DNA from: Pelargonium nanum
Lineage: Eukaryota; Streptophyta; Magnoliopsida; Geraniales; Geraniaceae
Assembly: GCA_036897485.1 (NCBI GenBank)
Contig: JAYMTF010001545.1
Location: 1-22,705 of the forward strand
Direction: 5' to 3'
DNA: 22,705 nucleotides
Positions 1 through 9,641 of the stretch are shown piece after piece. A program made the translations under genes and the position numbers. Position 1 is the stretch's first letter, and each line of letters opens with the position of its first letter. The notes beneath the pieces are model-generated. The model worked only from the letters and a program-made list of their open reading frames with translations, searched no databases and was not told the origin of the DNA.

Positions 1-1754
1 GGGTCTGCAGCTTCTAGAAGCTTTTCCGTCCCGTGAAGCTCCCAAACCCACTGCACCAACACTCTCTCGCTTTCTTCCACATTCGGGTTGTAGGGTTTTC
101 TCCCACTGGCTATTTCCAATGCAACAACGCCGAAGCTGTACACGTCAGATTCTTTACTTGCCTTCCCTGTCACGTAGCATTCAGGAGCCATGTACCCTAA
201 CGTTCCGGCCAAGATTGTTGTTTGTGACTCTTTTGCGTGGTCCACAAACCTCGCTAACCCGAAATCCCCTAGCTTTGCAGTGAAACTCGAATCCAGCATT
301 ATGTTGCTTGCTTTAATGTCCCTGTGGACGACACATTGTTCCCATTCTTCGTGGAGGTAGAACAAGGCCGAGGCAAGGCCTTGAACAATCTTGAACCTTT
401 GCGCCCACGACAGCACGCTCTTCCCTTTGAAGAGATGGTAGTCTAGGCTTCCGTTGGACATGAACTCGTACACGAGCAACAAGCCTCTTCTTTCGTGGCA
501 CCAACCTATGAGCTGAACCAAATTCTTGTGCCTTAATCGGCTAATGACTCGTACTTCGGAAGCATACTCCTTGACCCCTTGTTTAGACCCCTTGGACACT
601 CTCTTAACAGCAACATAAGTGTTGAGCTCCTTCAAAAACCCTCTGTAAACACCACCAAACCCTCCCTCTCCAAGCTTCTCTCCCTCTGCAAAGTTGTTCG
701 TTGCTCGAACCAATTCGTTATACAAAAACTTCTTAGGCCCCGTGCCCCTTTCAAATTCGTCATCCATCAGCATATCAAATTCTTCTTCCTCTTCTTTCCT
801 GTTCTTCCAGAAAACATACCAAATCACACCCAAACCAGAAACCAAAACAAGAACACCACCAGCAACACTAAGCCCCAACTCCAAGTTCTTGGCAATGCGT
901 TTACCTGGAGGTACGGACAAAGGGCCAGACACAGGTGGCTCGGGAAGGTTGTTGTTGGCCATTCTTAAGCTTGAACTGAAAGTCCAAGACTTGATGGTAT
1001 GTATCTCAAAGTAATGTCCTGTTGCAGCTGAGAAGCCAAAAGTAACCGATTCTGGCAAGATGGTTTTGAGATCAACTTTATAATGAAGATTCTGTTGGAA
1101 TTCGGTGTCGTTACAAAATCCAAAGAAGGAAACGTTTAGATCTTTCGAAGCAGAGTTATAAACAATCAAAGCCTCATTTTCTGTCCCGTTCACAGCACTA
1201 CTACACCAACTCACATAAGCACTAGACTTCATAGAGTTTATGTCAATACCTACATGCTCATAAGGAGGGTCGAACCTCCCATATGGAAAGGTATCGAATT
1301 CCACTGCAACAAAGGGATGTATAGTTGAGTTTAGTATCTGGTCTCCGCTCACAAGTCCAAGACCGCTACCTTCTTCTTTTGTGATCTGTAAATCTTTATG
1401 TGCAAGAAAGAACGCAAACCCATCACCATGCGGATCTCTGTTCTGCGAATTGATGATGAATGAGAAACGAGTGCTGAAGTTGGCGACTTCTCCAGATGTT
1501 TTGTCCCATAGAGGCAATAATTGGGGGTATATTGCTCGGCCCAAGCTGTCCACTTGTGTCTTGTCTCCCCGGTTCACTGTGAGTTGGATCAGTCCATCTG
1601 ATACAGAAGCGTCTCCCTGAACTCGCACATCACCACCATTTGCATCAAAGGAGGTGAAGTTGAAGGACAATGAAGCTGCAAAAGGGATGAGAACAGAAAA
1701 TAATATAAAGATTGTGAAAATTAAACAATAACCCAGAGAACTAAAAGCCGCCAT
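1..1754 (-). CDS. L-type lectin-domain receptor kinase (LecRK), 3' end missing
   Basis: Single uninterrupted reading frame running off the left edge; 584 codons are visible. The start MAAFSSLGYC is followed by a hydrophobic signal peptide (about 1-26). A legume-lectin domain follows (about 27-270) with the metal-site strand VAVEFDT, and a transmembrane helix lies at about 294-315. An acidic juxtamembrane stretch leads to a Ser/Thr kinase domain: glycine loop GEGGFGGVY (about 361-369), VAVKR lysine (about 382), HRDIKASN (about 474), DFG (about 495) and APE (about 522). HRD makes it an RD kinase and nothing essential in the visible part is missing. The kinase C-lobe end and tail lie outside the window. 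The protein should sit in the plasma membrane with the lectin domain outside. Family members act in defence and development, but the ligand cannot be read from sequence. The domain style resembles the Arabidopsis LecRK clade IX; that placement is an inference. Lack of introns is normal for this family. Confidence 0.95.
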   Translation of the reverse strand, partial: MAAFSSLGYCLIFTIFILFSVLIPFAASLSFNFTSFDANGGDVRVQGDASVSDGLIQLTVNRGDKTQVDSLGRAIYPQLLPLWDKTSGEVANFSTRFSFIINSQNRDPHGDGFAFFLAHKDLQITKEEGSGLGLVSGDQILNSTIHPFVAVEFDTFPYGRFDPPYEHVGIDINSMKSSAYVSWCSSAVNGTENEALIVYNSASKDLNVSFFGFCNDTEFQQNLHYKVDLKTILPESVTFGFSAATGHYFEIHTIKSWTFSSSLRMANNNLPEPPVSGPLSVPPGKRIAKNLELGLSVAGGVLVLVSGLGVIWYVFWKNRKEEEEEFDMLMDDEFERGTGPKKFLYNELVRATNNFAEGEKLGEGGFGGVYRGFLKELNTYVAVKRVSKGSKQGVKEYASEVRVISRLRHKNLVQLIGWCHERRGLLLVYEFMSNGSLDYHLFKGKSVLSWAQRFKIVQGLASALFYLHEEWEQCVVHRDIKASNIMLDSSFTAKLGDFGLARFVDHAKESQTTILAGTLGYMAPECYVTGKASKESDVYSFGVVALEIASGRKPYNPNVEESERVLVQWVWELHGTEKLLEAAD

Positions 1755-2217
1755 GACAGGCTTGCTGCCAGCCAAATCGATCTCCTACTTAATTAGATCA
1801 ATATCTCAGCCTTACAGCTAGCTAGGATTTATGTTCAAAAGTATTTTTCAACAAGAAGATTAATCTATCTAACAAGACTTTTCCAAGAAAATACACATCA
1901 GCCGTCCTTGGCACTAAATCCTAATGCTAGAAACAAAACTTAGGTCAACGAAAAGATTAATATAGTATTGGGTCCTCCATTTCCTAGTGGTTTACTTGAT
2001 AAAGACTGCAATGACTTTATCTTCTAAGGCAAATATAAAACTAGTGTGAACAAATGGCAAGCTTCAAAATTTCCAACAAGGGTTTGGTGCTTATTGGGTT
2101 TAGTAGTGGTTTTAAACCATAAGTCACTATCATATGTCTGGTTTATAGAAGAAATTCTAGAAGAAAATGGAATATGCCATGTACGTAAATGAGTAAGGAG
2201 TATTGCAATTTACTTAC
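1755..2217 (-). promoter_or_regulatory. Upstream region of the lectin receptor kinase gene
   Basis: AT-rich DNA immediately upstream of the receptor-kinase start codon. I see no TATA box in a convincing position. A possible splice acceptor (ggctggcag) lies only a few bases before the ATG, so a leader intron reaching the segment at 2218-2315 is conceivable but unproven. Confidence 0.35.
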
Positions 2218-2315
2218 AGTATATAACAGGACGATATCTCCACTTGGAGATTCCACAAGCTCCAATATCGCCATTTATTTTCATCCAGAAGTCCATATCC
2301 ACAACACTTGCGTCC
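2218..2315 (-). other. Splice-flanked open segment, unassigned (possible exon)
   Basis: On the minus strand this 98-nt stretch is preceded by a good acceptor (tttttctcag) and followed by a consensus donor (gtaagt). One frame is open through 32 whole codons and reads like protein, beginning DASVVDMDFWMKINGDIG and ending with YRPVIY. It lies beyond the WNK poly-A signal and before the receptor-kinase gene. It could be a 5' leader exon of the receptor kinase, an exon of an extended WNK transcript, or a relic exon of a lost gene. I do not recognise the peptide. Confidence 0.35.
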
Positions 2316-2392
2316 CTGAGAAAAAGATGGAAGAGAAAGTATAGCAAATTGTATGGTAACTAGTATTTAATATTGCTCGCCAAAACGGGTGG

Positions 2393-2398
2393 TTTATT
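2393..2398 (-). terminator. Poly-A signal of the WNK gene
   Basis: Canonical AATAAA on the minus strand, 65 nt after the WNK stop codon. It is well placed for 3'-end formation near 2370. Confidence 0.55.
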
Positions 2399-2462
2399 TT
2401 ACAGTTTATACAGCCTCTGTGAATGTGCATAATCTATGAAAGAAGAAAAGCATTACAAAAAA

Positions 2463-5348
2463 CTATATATCAACAGCATCAACTGGGAGAGATGTTGTCC
2501 TGTGAAGACTGTGTGAAAGGAATGAGCCGCTGTAGAAACTCTTGGAAGTGACAATATCCACTCCACTCGGGGACCTTTCGGAATGAAATTGCTTGTTGTT
2601 GATGCCCTCTAGTGGGTTCAGTGCCGAAGGTGTCCAAACCCCACTACCTGGTCCGAGTTCTTTGGTAACACAGTTGGTGGATATCGATGCAAATCCAAGC
2701 TGTATGTCTCTAACATCCCTCAATTCCTTCAGGTATTTTGCTTTTAGCCATCTCACTTCCTGCTCGGTTTCATTATCATAATTCCTTGCACTGGATGGAA
2801 TCCCGTCTTCCAGTTTTACCTCTCTTTCATCCTTGGCAGAGATTGATAGATGCGAGTTTTCATATTCTTCACCAGAATGACTCTGTTCCGACCCTACAGA
2901 ACTAAGCTCACGGCTTTCGCGCTGATCCCCAATTTCCTGATAATGCAAGCAATCCAATTGGCTTGATTCATTTGGAGCACTCTCTGTCACGTGATGCTCG
3001 GACTCCTCAGCTTGGAATGTAATCTCCTCAAACCGGCCGTGCATTGAAGCACATCCCTGCCTACAACACTTAGGGTTCTTAGTGCCCGACTTGTTTACCA
3101 AAAATTCCATAAGTGAACCATTTGAAGTATGATTGGAAGCGCAATTGTGACATAAGCCTTGACTTGCAAATAGGGGTGTTTCCTCTATTCCAGGCCCCGG
3201 GCTCCATTCGGGAACCAACAAAGCAATTTCGCCATCTATCATATCCGCTATCTTTATCACATCTTGATCAGTAATATCCAGTTCGGCAACCATTTCAGTT
3301 GCCACACTCAATGCGGTATCAGTCTCTATGTCGAATGGGAAATAAATATTACGGATACGGCCTGCAGAGTCAAAAGGTAAATAAATCATGAAAGTACAGA
3401 TTTGGAAGAAAATAGATAGTCTAAGTGTGTAACACTAACCTTCATTATCTGCAATTCTGAGTCTTAAAAAGATGCCGCCGTCTTCTTTTGTTTTCCCTTT
3501 TATAGTAATATCAATATCGGCAGAATGTTCATCATCATGGTGCTCAAAAAGTTCAATCCCAGTCGATTCAATCTCAAGTGGATGATAACCCCATTCATTA
3601 TGAGCATCAAAACTAAAACCATTCGAGTATTCATTAAATGAAATGTTACTATTATGATATTCGAGGTAAGGATGCATTATGAGAGGACCCATATCACCGG
3701 GTTCCCTCCCACAGTTTGGTCTCGAATCAGATTCACGGTCGTCAGTTTGGAGGAAGGGATCGTCCAAAAGCTCTCTTGCTGAGAACCTCAGAGACACCGT
3801 TGCCAAGCATTTGTCAATAAATTGTCGCACTTCAGGATCCTTTACTTTGTACAAAGCATCAGGCTTTTTACCCTAAAGAGCACAAAAGCATGTCAATGGA
3901 ATCTAGTTTTATTCTTGAAAGCAATACGACATTTCAACAGAGAATAAGAATCAGCTAGAGAATCTTCTTACGGATATGACTTTCTTATAGATCTGAGCGG
4001 GATGGGTGCATTCGCTATATGGATACTCAAAAGTAACCATTTCCAATACGCACATTCCAAAAGAATAAATGTCAACTAACTCATTATACGCCTCTTCATA
4101 CACTTCTGGAGCCATGAACTCCGGTGTACCTGAGGACGAAACAATACCCAAGATGCGTGAAAATCACACTAAACTCAAGCCACCAACAATTCCATTAGTG
4201 TAAAAAAAAGAAGAAGCACTGGCATTATGTGTTATAGACACAACCCCCACAAAACACCAATCAATTTTCATCTAGTCGCTAAATTTCATTCAAGCTACAT
4301 TGATAAGTGAAGAAACTTCCCGGGAGTTGAAAGAGTAAAGCATACCAACACAGTGAGCAGCATGTGATTTCCTGAGGATCGCAGCGAGGCCGAGATCGCC
4401 AATCTTCACTTCCCCTTGGTTCCCATTAACAAATATGTTGTCACACTTGAGATCCCGGTGGATCACAGGAGGGTCGTGGCTGTGCAGATAGTGTAATCCT
4501 CTCAAGATCTGTCTACACCAATGCTTCACTGCTCTAATGTTAACTCGCTTGTGCTTCAGCCTATATCTATTAAACACAATAACAAAAGAATCGAAAAACC
4601 CGAAAGCTAAAAAACCAGCATCACAAGATCAACTCAAAAAAAATGAAATGCATCAATTTGTACAAACACAATACTACAATGCAATCGTCGCAACACTTAC
4701 TGCCTCAAAGTCCCGGAAGTGAACATCTCGGTCACAAAGTTAATGTTCCTATTAGCAGTATCAACCCAAGAAGAGTAAAACTTCATAATGTTCTCATGCT
4801 TCAGAGTCTTGAGCAAGTGAATCTCACAGTAAAGCCTCTCAAGATCTTCAGGGCTCTGCAGAAAGTCATAGAGCTTGACCTGGTTCCAAGCAACCTCAAT
4901 CCCCTCAAATTCATCAAATGCTCTATAACTGCACCATCATCATCACCAACCCAACAATCACAAATCCACAAACTACCCATATCAGAAAAACCAACAAAAA
5001 CACCCAATTGAGCTCAAATTCAGAAGAGATCTGAAATGGGCATCTCAGAAAACACATCAAAATCTCAAATTTCAATGAAACCCAAAATGGGTTTCCAAAT
5101 CATAAACCGCAAACAAGAGACTTGAGTCCATACACTGTTTTTGAAGCTCCCTTGCCCAGAATTTCATTGTACTGCACCCAACAAAAAAAAAAACCAAACC
5201 CAGAACAAAAAATCAAAAATTGAAAACACCAAAAGCACAAAAACACCAAATGAGAGAGGTTTCAGATTTGTACTCTGCCATATCTTCCGGTTGGATCAAC
5301 TTCAACATACTCAGAGCAATCTGGTTCAGCTTCAGCAAGAACATTCAT
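2463..5348 (-). CDS. WNK1: WNK (with-no-lysine) Ser/Thr kinase, WNK1-like
   Basis: Seven exons (minus strand): 5348-5274, 5171-5134, 4928-4701, 4566-4346, 4129-3972, 3872-3440, 3361-2463, each bounded by GT-AG. Together they encode 683 aa, close to the roughly 700 aa of Arabidopsis WNK1. An in-frame TAG upstream supports the ATG at 5348. The kinase begins at [15 protein letters not shown]. The loop GKGASK (31-36) carries the catalytic lysine typical of WNKs, and the usual strand-3 lysine is replaced in EVAWNQVKL (about 49-57). HRDLKCDN lies at 150-157, DLG (instead of DFG) at 171-173 and GTPEF at 188-192. An OSR1-C-like domain follows at about 368-432 ([10 protein letters not shown] through PFDIET), then a long low-complexity tail. 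Plant WNKs are soluble kinases linked to clock, flowering and osmotic signalling; substrates here are unknown. Assignment to the WNK1/WNK9 clade rests on remembered similarity across the kinase domain, including KCLATVSLR. Confidence 0.95.
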
Positions 5349-5480
5349 GGGTTCTTCTCCAAATTCTCGAATCTGCTGCTACTACTTTTGTATAGTTCGT
5401 TCGTTTCTCTATGATGAACTGATGATTTCTTGGTTTTTTTTTTCTGACAGAAACTGCGACGCCAGAGAGAAAAAAGTATA

Positions 5481-5492
5481 GTTTTTTATATC
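5481..5492 (-). promoter_or_regulatory. Probable TATA box of the WNK gene
   Basis: The minus strand reads TATAAAAAAC about 135 nt before the start codon, followed by a CT-rich leader (cttttttctctctgg). This would put transcription start near 5455 and give a leader of roughly 100 nt. Confidence 0.4.
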
Positions 5493-5499
5493 TAAAAAT

Positions 5500-5756
5500 C
5501 AAAACTTTTTGAAAGAAATGATCAATAATTCACATATAATGAGAAGAGACAGAAAAAGAGAGCTATAATTAAATGGACGGCCCTGTTTGGCAACTAGGCC
5601 ACCACATTTTCTTTGACAAACAGCCTGCAAATTAATTTGATTATTGAACTATCTTTTTATTTTTTTCAAAAAATTTGGGCTATTAAAATTAAACTAATTA
5701 AAATAAGTTAACTTCATCAATGGTATTAATGTGATTGATAATGATAGTTTTACAAC
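5500..5756. other. AT-rich intergenic DNA, no gene seen
   Basis: Upstream flank of the WNK gene. It is AT-rich with many stops in all frames and no recognisable motif beyond the WNK core promoter. Confidence 0.5.
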
Positions 5757-5758
5757 AG

Positions 5759-6385
5759 TTGAGCTTAGGTTTATCCGTACAGAAAATTTGTTTATAATCT
5801 TTGTTTGGTGAGAGAATCGCAGGAAAATTTTGTTTGTGTAAGACAGTTAGAGAATTGTCGGTTATTTAAATTGAAACGACTTAAATTTGAAGAATGTAAA
5901 GAATTGTCGGAACTTAGTATCGAATATTTAATTGTTACTTTTATAATTTATTTGTCAATTTTTGTCGAGACAGGTTTGCGATAATTGAGCTGAAGTTTAT
6001 CTGTTACGTGGAATTTTCCAATAAATGTTGTTAGATGAGATGACGTGTTTATGAAAGACAAGTGGAGATTTTTTAGTTATTGAAACTAAAGTCACTCCCA
6101 AATTGAAGAATGTAATGAATTGTCGGGACTTAGAAGATACTCATTTATCGAATATTAAATCTTATTATTTAAGTTAAGAATTTAAAGATCTGTCGGGACA
6201 TGAAACAAGTTATTACAAATATATAAGAGGTGCGTTAAAGTTTATATCTATAACGCTATATTTGTTTATCCAGAAGATGTGTTTACATGACATGTGGAGA
6301 TATTTATGTTACTGACATTGAAGCGACTCCAAATGTCATTCCCACAAAGAACGTTCAAAACTTAATAGAGATTTATTAATCAAAC
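5759..6385. repeat. Degenerate tandem repeat, about 3 copies of about 230-240 bp
   Basis: Three diverged units start near 5759, 5985 and 6229. Units 1 and 2 share the opening ttgagct followed by agtttatc-like sequence, and agaatgtaa-gaattgtcgg (5891-5910 and 6107-6126, 216 apart). Units 2 and 3 share gtgtttatgaaagacaagtgg-like sequence followed by the gttattgaaa/gttactgaca block. There is no coding potential. It looks like an old local amplification; its origin is unknown. Confidence 0.5.
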
Positions 6386-6473
6386 AATAAATATTTTGAA
6401 AACAAGAGAGTGGTACAATTTTTTGTTGCTGTTGTTGTGCATATTGTTTTGATGGTTAGACAAGGAAATTTGT

Positions 6474-6966
6474 ATAGAATCCTTCTTTGGGCCTAAGGTT
6501 TTTTTTTTTTTTTTCTTTTTGTGGGTGAAAGTGACATTAACCATTTTGGGACTTTATTTTAGTTTGAGAAAATTCATGTTGTTTCAATATTTATTACAAT
6601 ATTACAATGCTAGCCAATGTTCTCTTCTACCATCATGGAGATTTATTTTGAGATTATAAAGTTTTTTATTAAACTGTATATTTATATTTTAAGCGTCACA
6701 TATTGGAGTTGATGAGTTAGAAATCTATTTATAAAGTCATCGTTGTGGAGAAACTAATAGTAGTGATAAGCGACAAGTGGCAACATTTAAAATTTCGTGT
6801 TTATTTATATTTTGTTGTTCAATTAATACGTGAAAGAAGAAAAAATGTAGAACTCTTAATTTTCTTATTTACATGGGTATTTTTTTTTAAGCATTTACAT
6901 GGGGTTTTGTTCCTTTATATCTATATTTATAGTGTTTGGCTTTTTCTTTCAACATATTAAATTGGG
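6474..6966. repeat. Copy A of a dispersed direct duplication
   Basis: Diverged direct copy of 7497-8035. Shared landmarks in the same order are atagaatccttctttgg, gggtgaaagtgacatt with ccattttgggacttt, ttttgagattataaagtttttt, and a closing ctttttctttc-acatattaaatt. A run of 17 T lies inside copy A near 6500 and is much shorter in copy B. There is no open frame of note. Confidence 0.6.
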
Positions 6967-7496
6967 ATATTAATGTCATGACCAATGAGGTTGAGTTATT
7001 CTTTAGTTACTTTTTCATATGACGTCAAGAGATGAGTCACGTGTGTTTTTTTTTAAGGTCACATACGTTATCTTTAACAATCTTGTCACTATGCGGTAAC
7101 AAAAATAAAAACTTGCTGAAATTATGTTTTTATATGGTCTATTTAGTATTTATTTTTGTGTTACAATGGTCTTGAACTTGAGTTTTGTTATAATTTTGTT
7201 TTATTAGTATTCATTTTGTGATAATTTGGTCTTTAGTTTGATTTTTGTTTCCATCGGTTTCCTTAATTGTCACTTTATTTTCAAAATAGTAGTATATTAA
7301 TTGTTTTCTAGGTTTTGTCTATAACTCTTATCTACGAGAAATGAATAGAGAGTTATTCATCATTTGCATTAAAACGGTTTACATTTTCAGCGACATAAAC
7401 AATTGTGATAACTTAACAAAAGACTCGTTCACCGAATGTTATTTCTTTTATATTTATATTAAAGATTCTTCGGATAATTATGCTATGAAATTTTTT
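6967..7496. other. AT-rich spacer between duplication copies
   Basis: T-rich intergenic sequence with repeated ttttgtg/tggtct motifs around 7140-7260. I see no gene; reading frames here are short and have plant-intergenic composition. Confidence 0.4.
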
Positions 7497-8035
7497 ATAG
7501 AATCCTTCTTTGGACCTAATCAAATGTTTTTTATGGGTGAAAGTGACATTGACCATTTTGGGACTTTCTCTCTAATGTGAGAAAACTCATGTTTCAATAT
7601 TTCATTACTAATCATATTTGACTTCTACCATAATGTAATGGGCATGTGTTGATTTGTTTTGAGATTATAAAGTTTTTTTATAAAACACATTTTAACATTT
7701 TGACTGTCACATTTTTGTCTCAAATTAATATGATAAAAGTGTAGTGGAAAAATATATTATAAAAATCACTGTGCATGATCAATAATATTACTTGATCAAA
7801 GTAAAATATTTTTATGTTAACACACTAAGTTGCACTTTTTGTTTTGTAAACTTTAATTTTCTTATAATAAGAATAAGAATTATATATATTTTATAGCTAA
7901 ATGAATCTATGAAAATTGAATTCTCCATTTAGGAAAAATATGTAGATCTCTTTATTTTCTTATTTTTGTGGTTGTGTTCATTTATATCTATACTTAAAAG
8001 TGTTTGTCTTTTTCTTTCGACATATTAAATTAGAT
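7497..8035. repeat. Copy B of a dispersed direct duplication
   Basis: Partner of 6474-6966. The offset grows from 1012-1023 bp at the left and middle landmarks to 1067 bp at the right, so small indels accumulated after duplication. It carries no recognisable gene and no terminal inverted repeats that I can see. Confidence 0.6.
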
Positions 8036-8109
8036 TTTTAGGATACTAATTATTGTGATAAATGACTAAAATGAGCATCAATTATTATACAACGGTAAAT
8101 TTTGAATTT

Positions 8110-8243
8110 TGGGCCACCTTCACCTTTTGGATCCTTCAGCCCACTGTATTGGGCCCTGTTGATGAGCACTTAACTATTGGGCCTAAGCCCATATTTTTGT
8201 ACAAAATAAGTCAAATAATCATCGTATGGACTGGGGATGGGCC
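8110..8243. promoter_or_regulatory. Cluster of site II (TGGGCC/T) motifs with no adjacent gene
   Basis: Six TGGGCY motifs on the two strands lie within 135 bp: TGGGCC at 8110, 8150, 8178 and 8238, and AGCCCA at 8138 and 8186. Site II elements bind TCP factors and are common in plant housekeeping and organelle-biogenesis promoters. No coding gene starts near here on either strand, so function is uncertain. Confidence 0.4.
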
Positions 8244-8289
8244 CACTGACAAGTCCACTTCACTCGGAAATAACAATTTTGGATTCCCA

Positions 8290-8494
8290 CGTTTGGACAC
8301 CCGAAATTTAATCCGGCTAAAAATTGATCATATCTAACCGACTAATTTTGTATTAGATTTTTCTTATGAAAATAATAGCATATAGAATCAAATTAGACAA
8401 ATTTGCACGGATCTGCACATTTTATACTAAAATTTGATCCATACTCAATCCAAACTCAAACAAATCCAGTCCAAAATTTGAATTGACACCTCTA
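8290..8494 (-). repeat. Decayed dispersed repeat ending ctagaggtgtcaatt
   Basis: Read on the minus strand it begins ctagaggtgtcaattcaaa and continues with GGA/ATT-rich low-complexity sequence. This style of dispersed element is common in dicot intergenic DNA. A similar start occurs at 18763. There is no coding content. Confidence 0.35.
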
Positions 8495-8744
8495 GTTTCA
8501 TGTGTTATAAAGTAGGGTTGTGGTATGGGACCGAACTAAAGTGAATTTGAAAAATATTACAGTATCTTTTAGGATTTCACTTAGTATTATACGTTAGAGT
8601 ACTCTAAGAAGTATTTTGAAAAGTCACATAATGATACTTTTGAGAGTGATAAAGAACTCACATGAAAGAAACTCACAAGTACTTTCAACTTTCAAGAGAC
8701 ATACATATGTACTTCTAAAAGCATTTTGAAAGTTTACTTGTTAC

Positions 8745-8860
8745 TGGCGGAACGTTTGGAGGATGGGAGGCTTTGTGCGTGGGAACATCTGTGGCGGCGC
8801 TCCACGAGGACAAGCTTGTTGAGACTTGGACTCGGGTTTGGAGAATATTTAGATAGTTTG
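8745..8860. pseudogene. GC-rich coding-like island, unassigned
   Basis: About 115 bp stand out from the AT-rich surroundings by GC content and codon-like texture. On the plus strand one frame reads GGTFGGWEALCVGTSVAA and ends ETWTRVWRIFR then a stop. A second plus frame and the minus strand are also open here, so the coding strand is not certain. I do not recognise a family. It could be a retroposed or captured exon fragment. Confidence 0.3.
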
Positions 8861-9290
8861 TCTTGAGTGTCGTCATTTTACTTGACTTTTTCTTTAACTT
8901 ATAATTATTTTTGCTCATCAAGTTGATTGTTTTTGTAATTTATAATAACGCATAAAAAAGGTCTCGTACACATGAATATTTTATAATCCTATTACATAAG
9001 TTAAGTATCCAATATATAACAAATAGAGATATACTAAAGCCAAACAATTGTCAACAAGTGTGTAGCTTCAATGTTAGCTTTTAATTGGCATTTTGAATCA
9101 TTAATTTCATGTACTTTACTAAGATACATTTTTTTTTGGGTCTTAAATTCAGACAATATACATGCATAGCTAATAACGAATTTACTTTCCAGCACTTAGA
9201 AAATGTTAAAATTTGTGCTCAACATGTGTCACGATCATATCATCATTTCTACAAAAAATTTGTTCCAAGTTTCGAAATCGATTTCAATTT

Positions 9291-9340
9291 GTGAAAATGA
9301 AAGTTTTTTTTTTTTTTTGAAGAATGTGAAAATGAAAGTT
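9291..9340. repeat. 15-bp direct repeat flanking a poly-T insert
   Basis: The sequence gtgaaaatgaaagtt occurs perfectly at 9291-9305 and 9326-9340. Between them lie 13 T and gaagaat. This is either a 35-bp tandem duplication or a target-site duplication around an almost completely 5'-truncated retroposon tail. Confidence 0.6.
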
Positions 9341-9593
9341 AAGTACCAAACAATAATAACATTGCAATATATGCCAAATCTTGACGGAGAATACAACTTA
9401 TTTGAGATTTATTTATGTATTGTATTCAATGCAATTTCATTTTTCAGTTCATAACATTATATTTTCCTATGATATTTAACTCTTGTACTGTCAAATTTTC
9501 CATTTCGACAAGGAAATAAATTGAAATATGTATGATTAGATCAAATTTTAAAAGAAAAAAGAATAGATTAAAAAAAATGAAAATGTAACTAAC

Positions 9594-9641
9594 AAAATGA
9601 AAAATTAACAAATTTCAAAAAAAAAAATGAAAAATTAACAA
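9594..9641. repeat. 18-bp direct repeat flanking a poly-A insert
   Basis: The 18-mer aaaatgaaaaattaacaa occurs at 9594-9611 and 9624-9641, separated by a 12-bp insert ending in a run of A. It has the same architecture as the repeat at 9291-9340. Confidence 0.6.

Noticed and set aside
579..1620. Open frames on the plus strand across the lectin receptor kinase
   Set aside because: Antisense shadows of a well-supported coding frame.
4643..5414. Open frames on both strands in the WNK 5' half
   Set aside because: They read through WNK introns and antisense of its exons; the WNK exon model explains the sequence.
8062..8337. 91-codon plus-strand frame
   Set aside because: No family resemblance; it overlaps the TGGGCC cluster and a decayed repeat.
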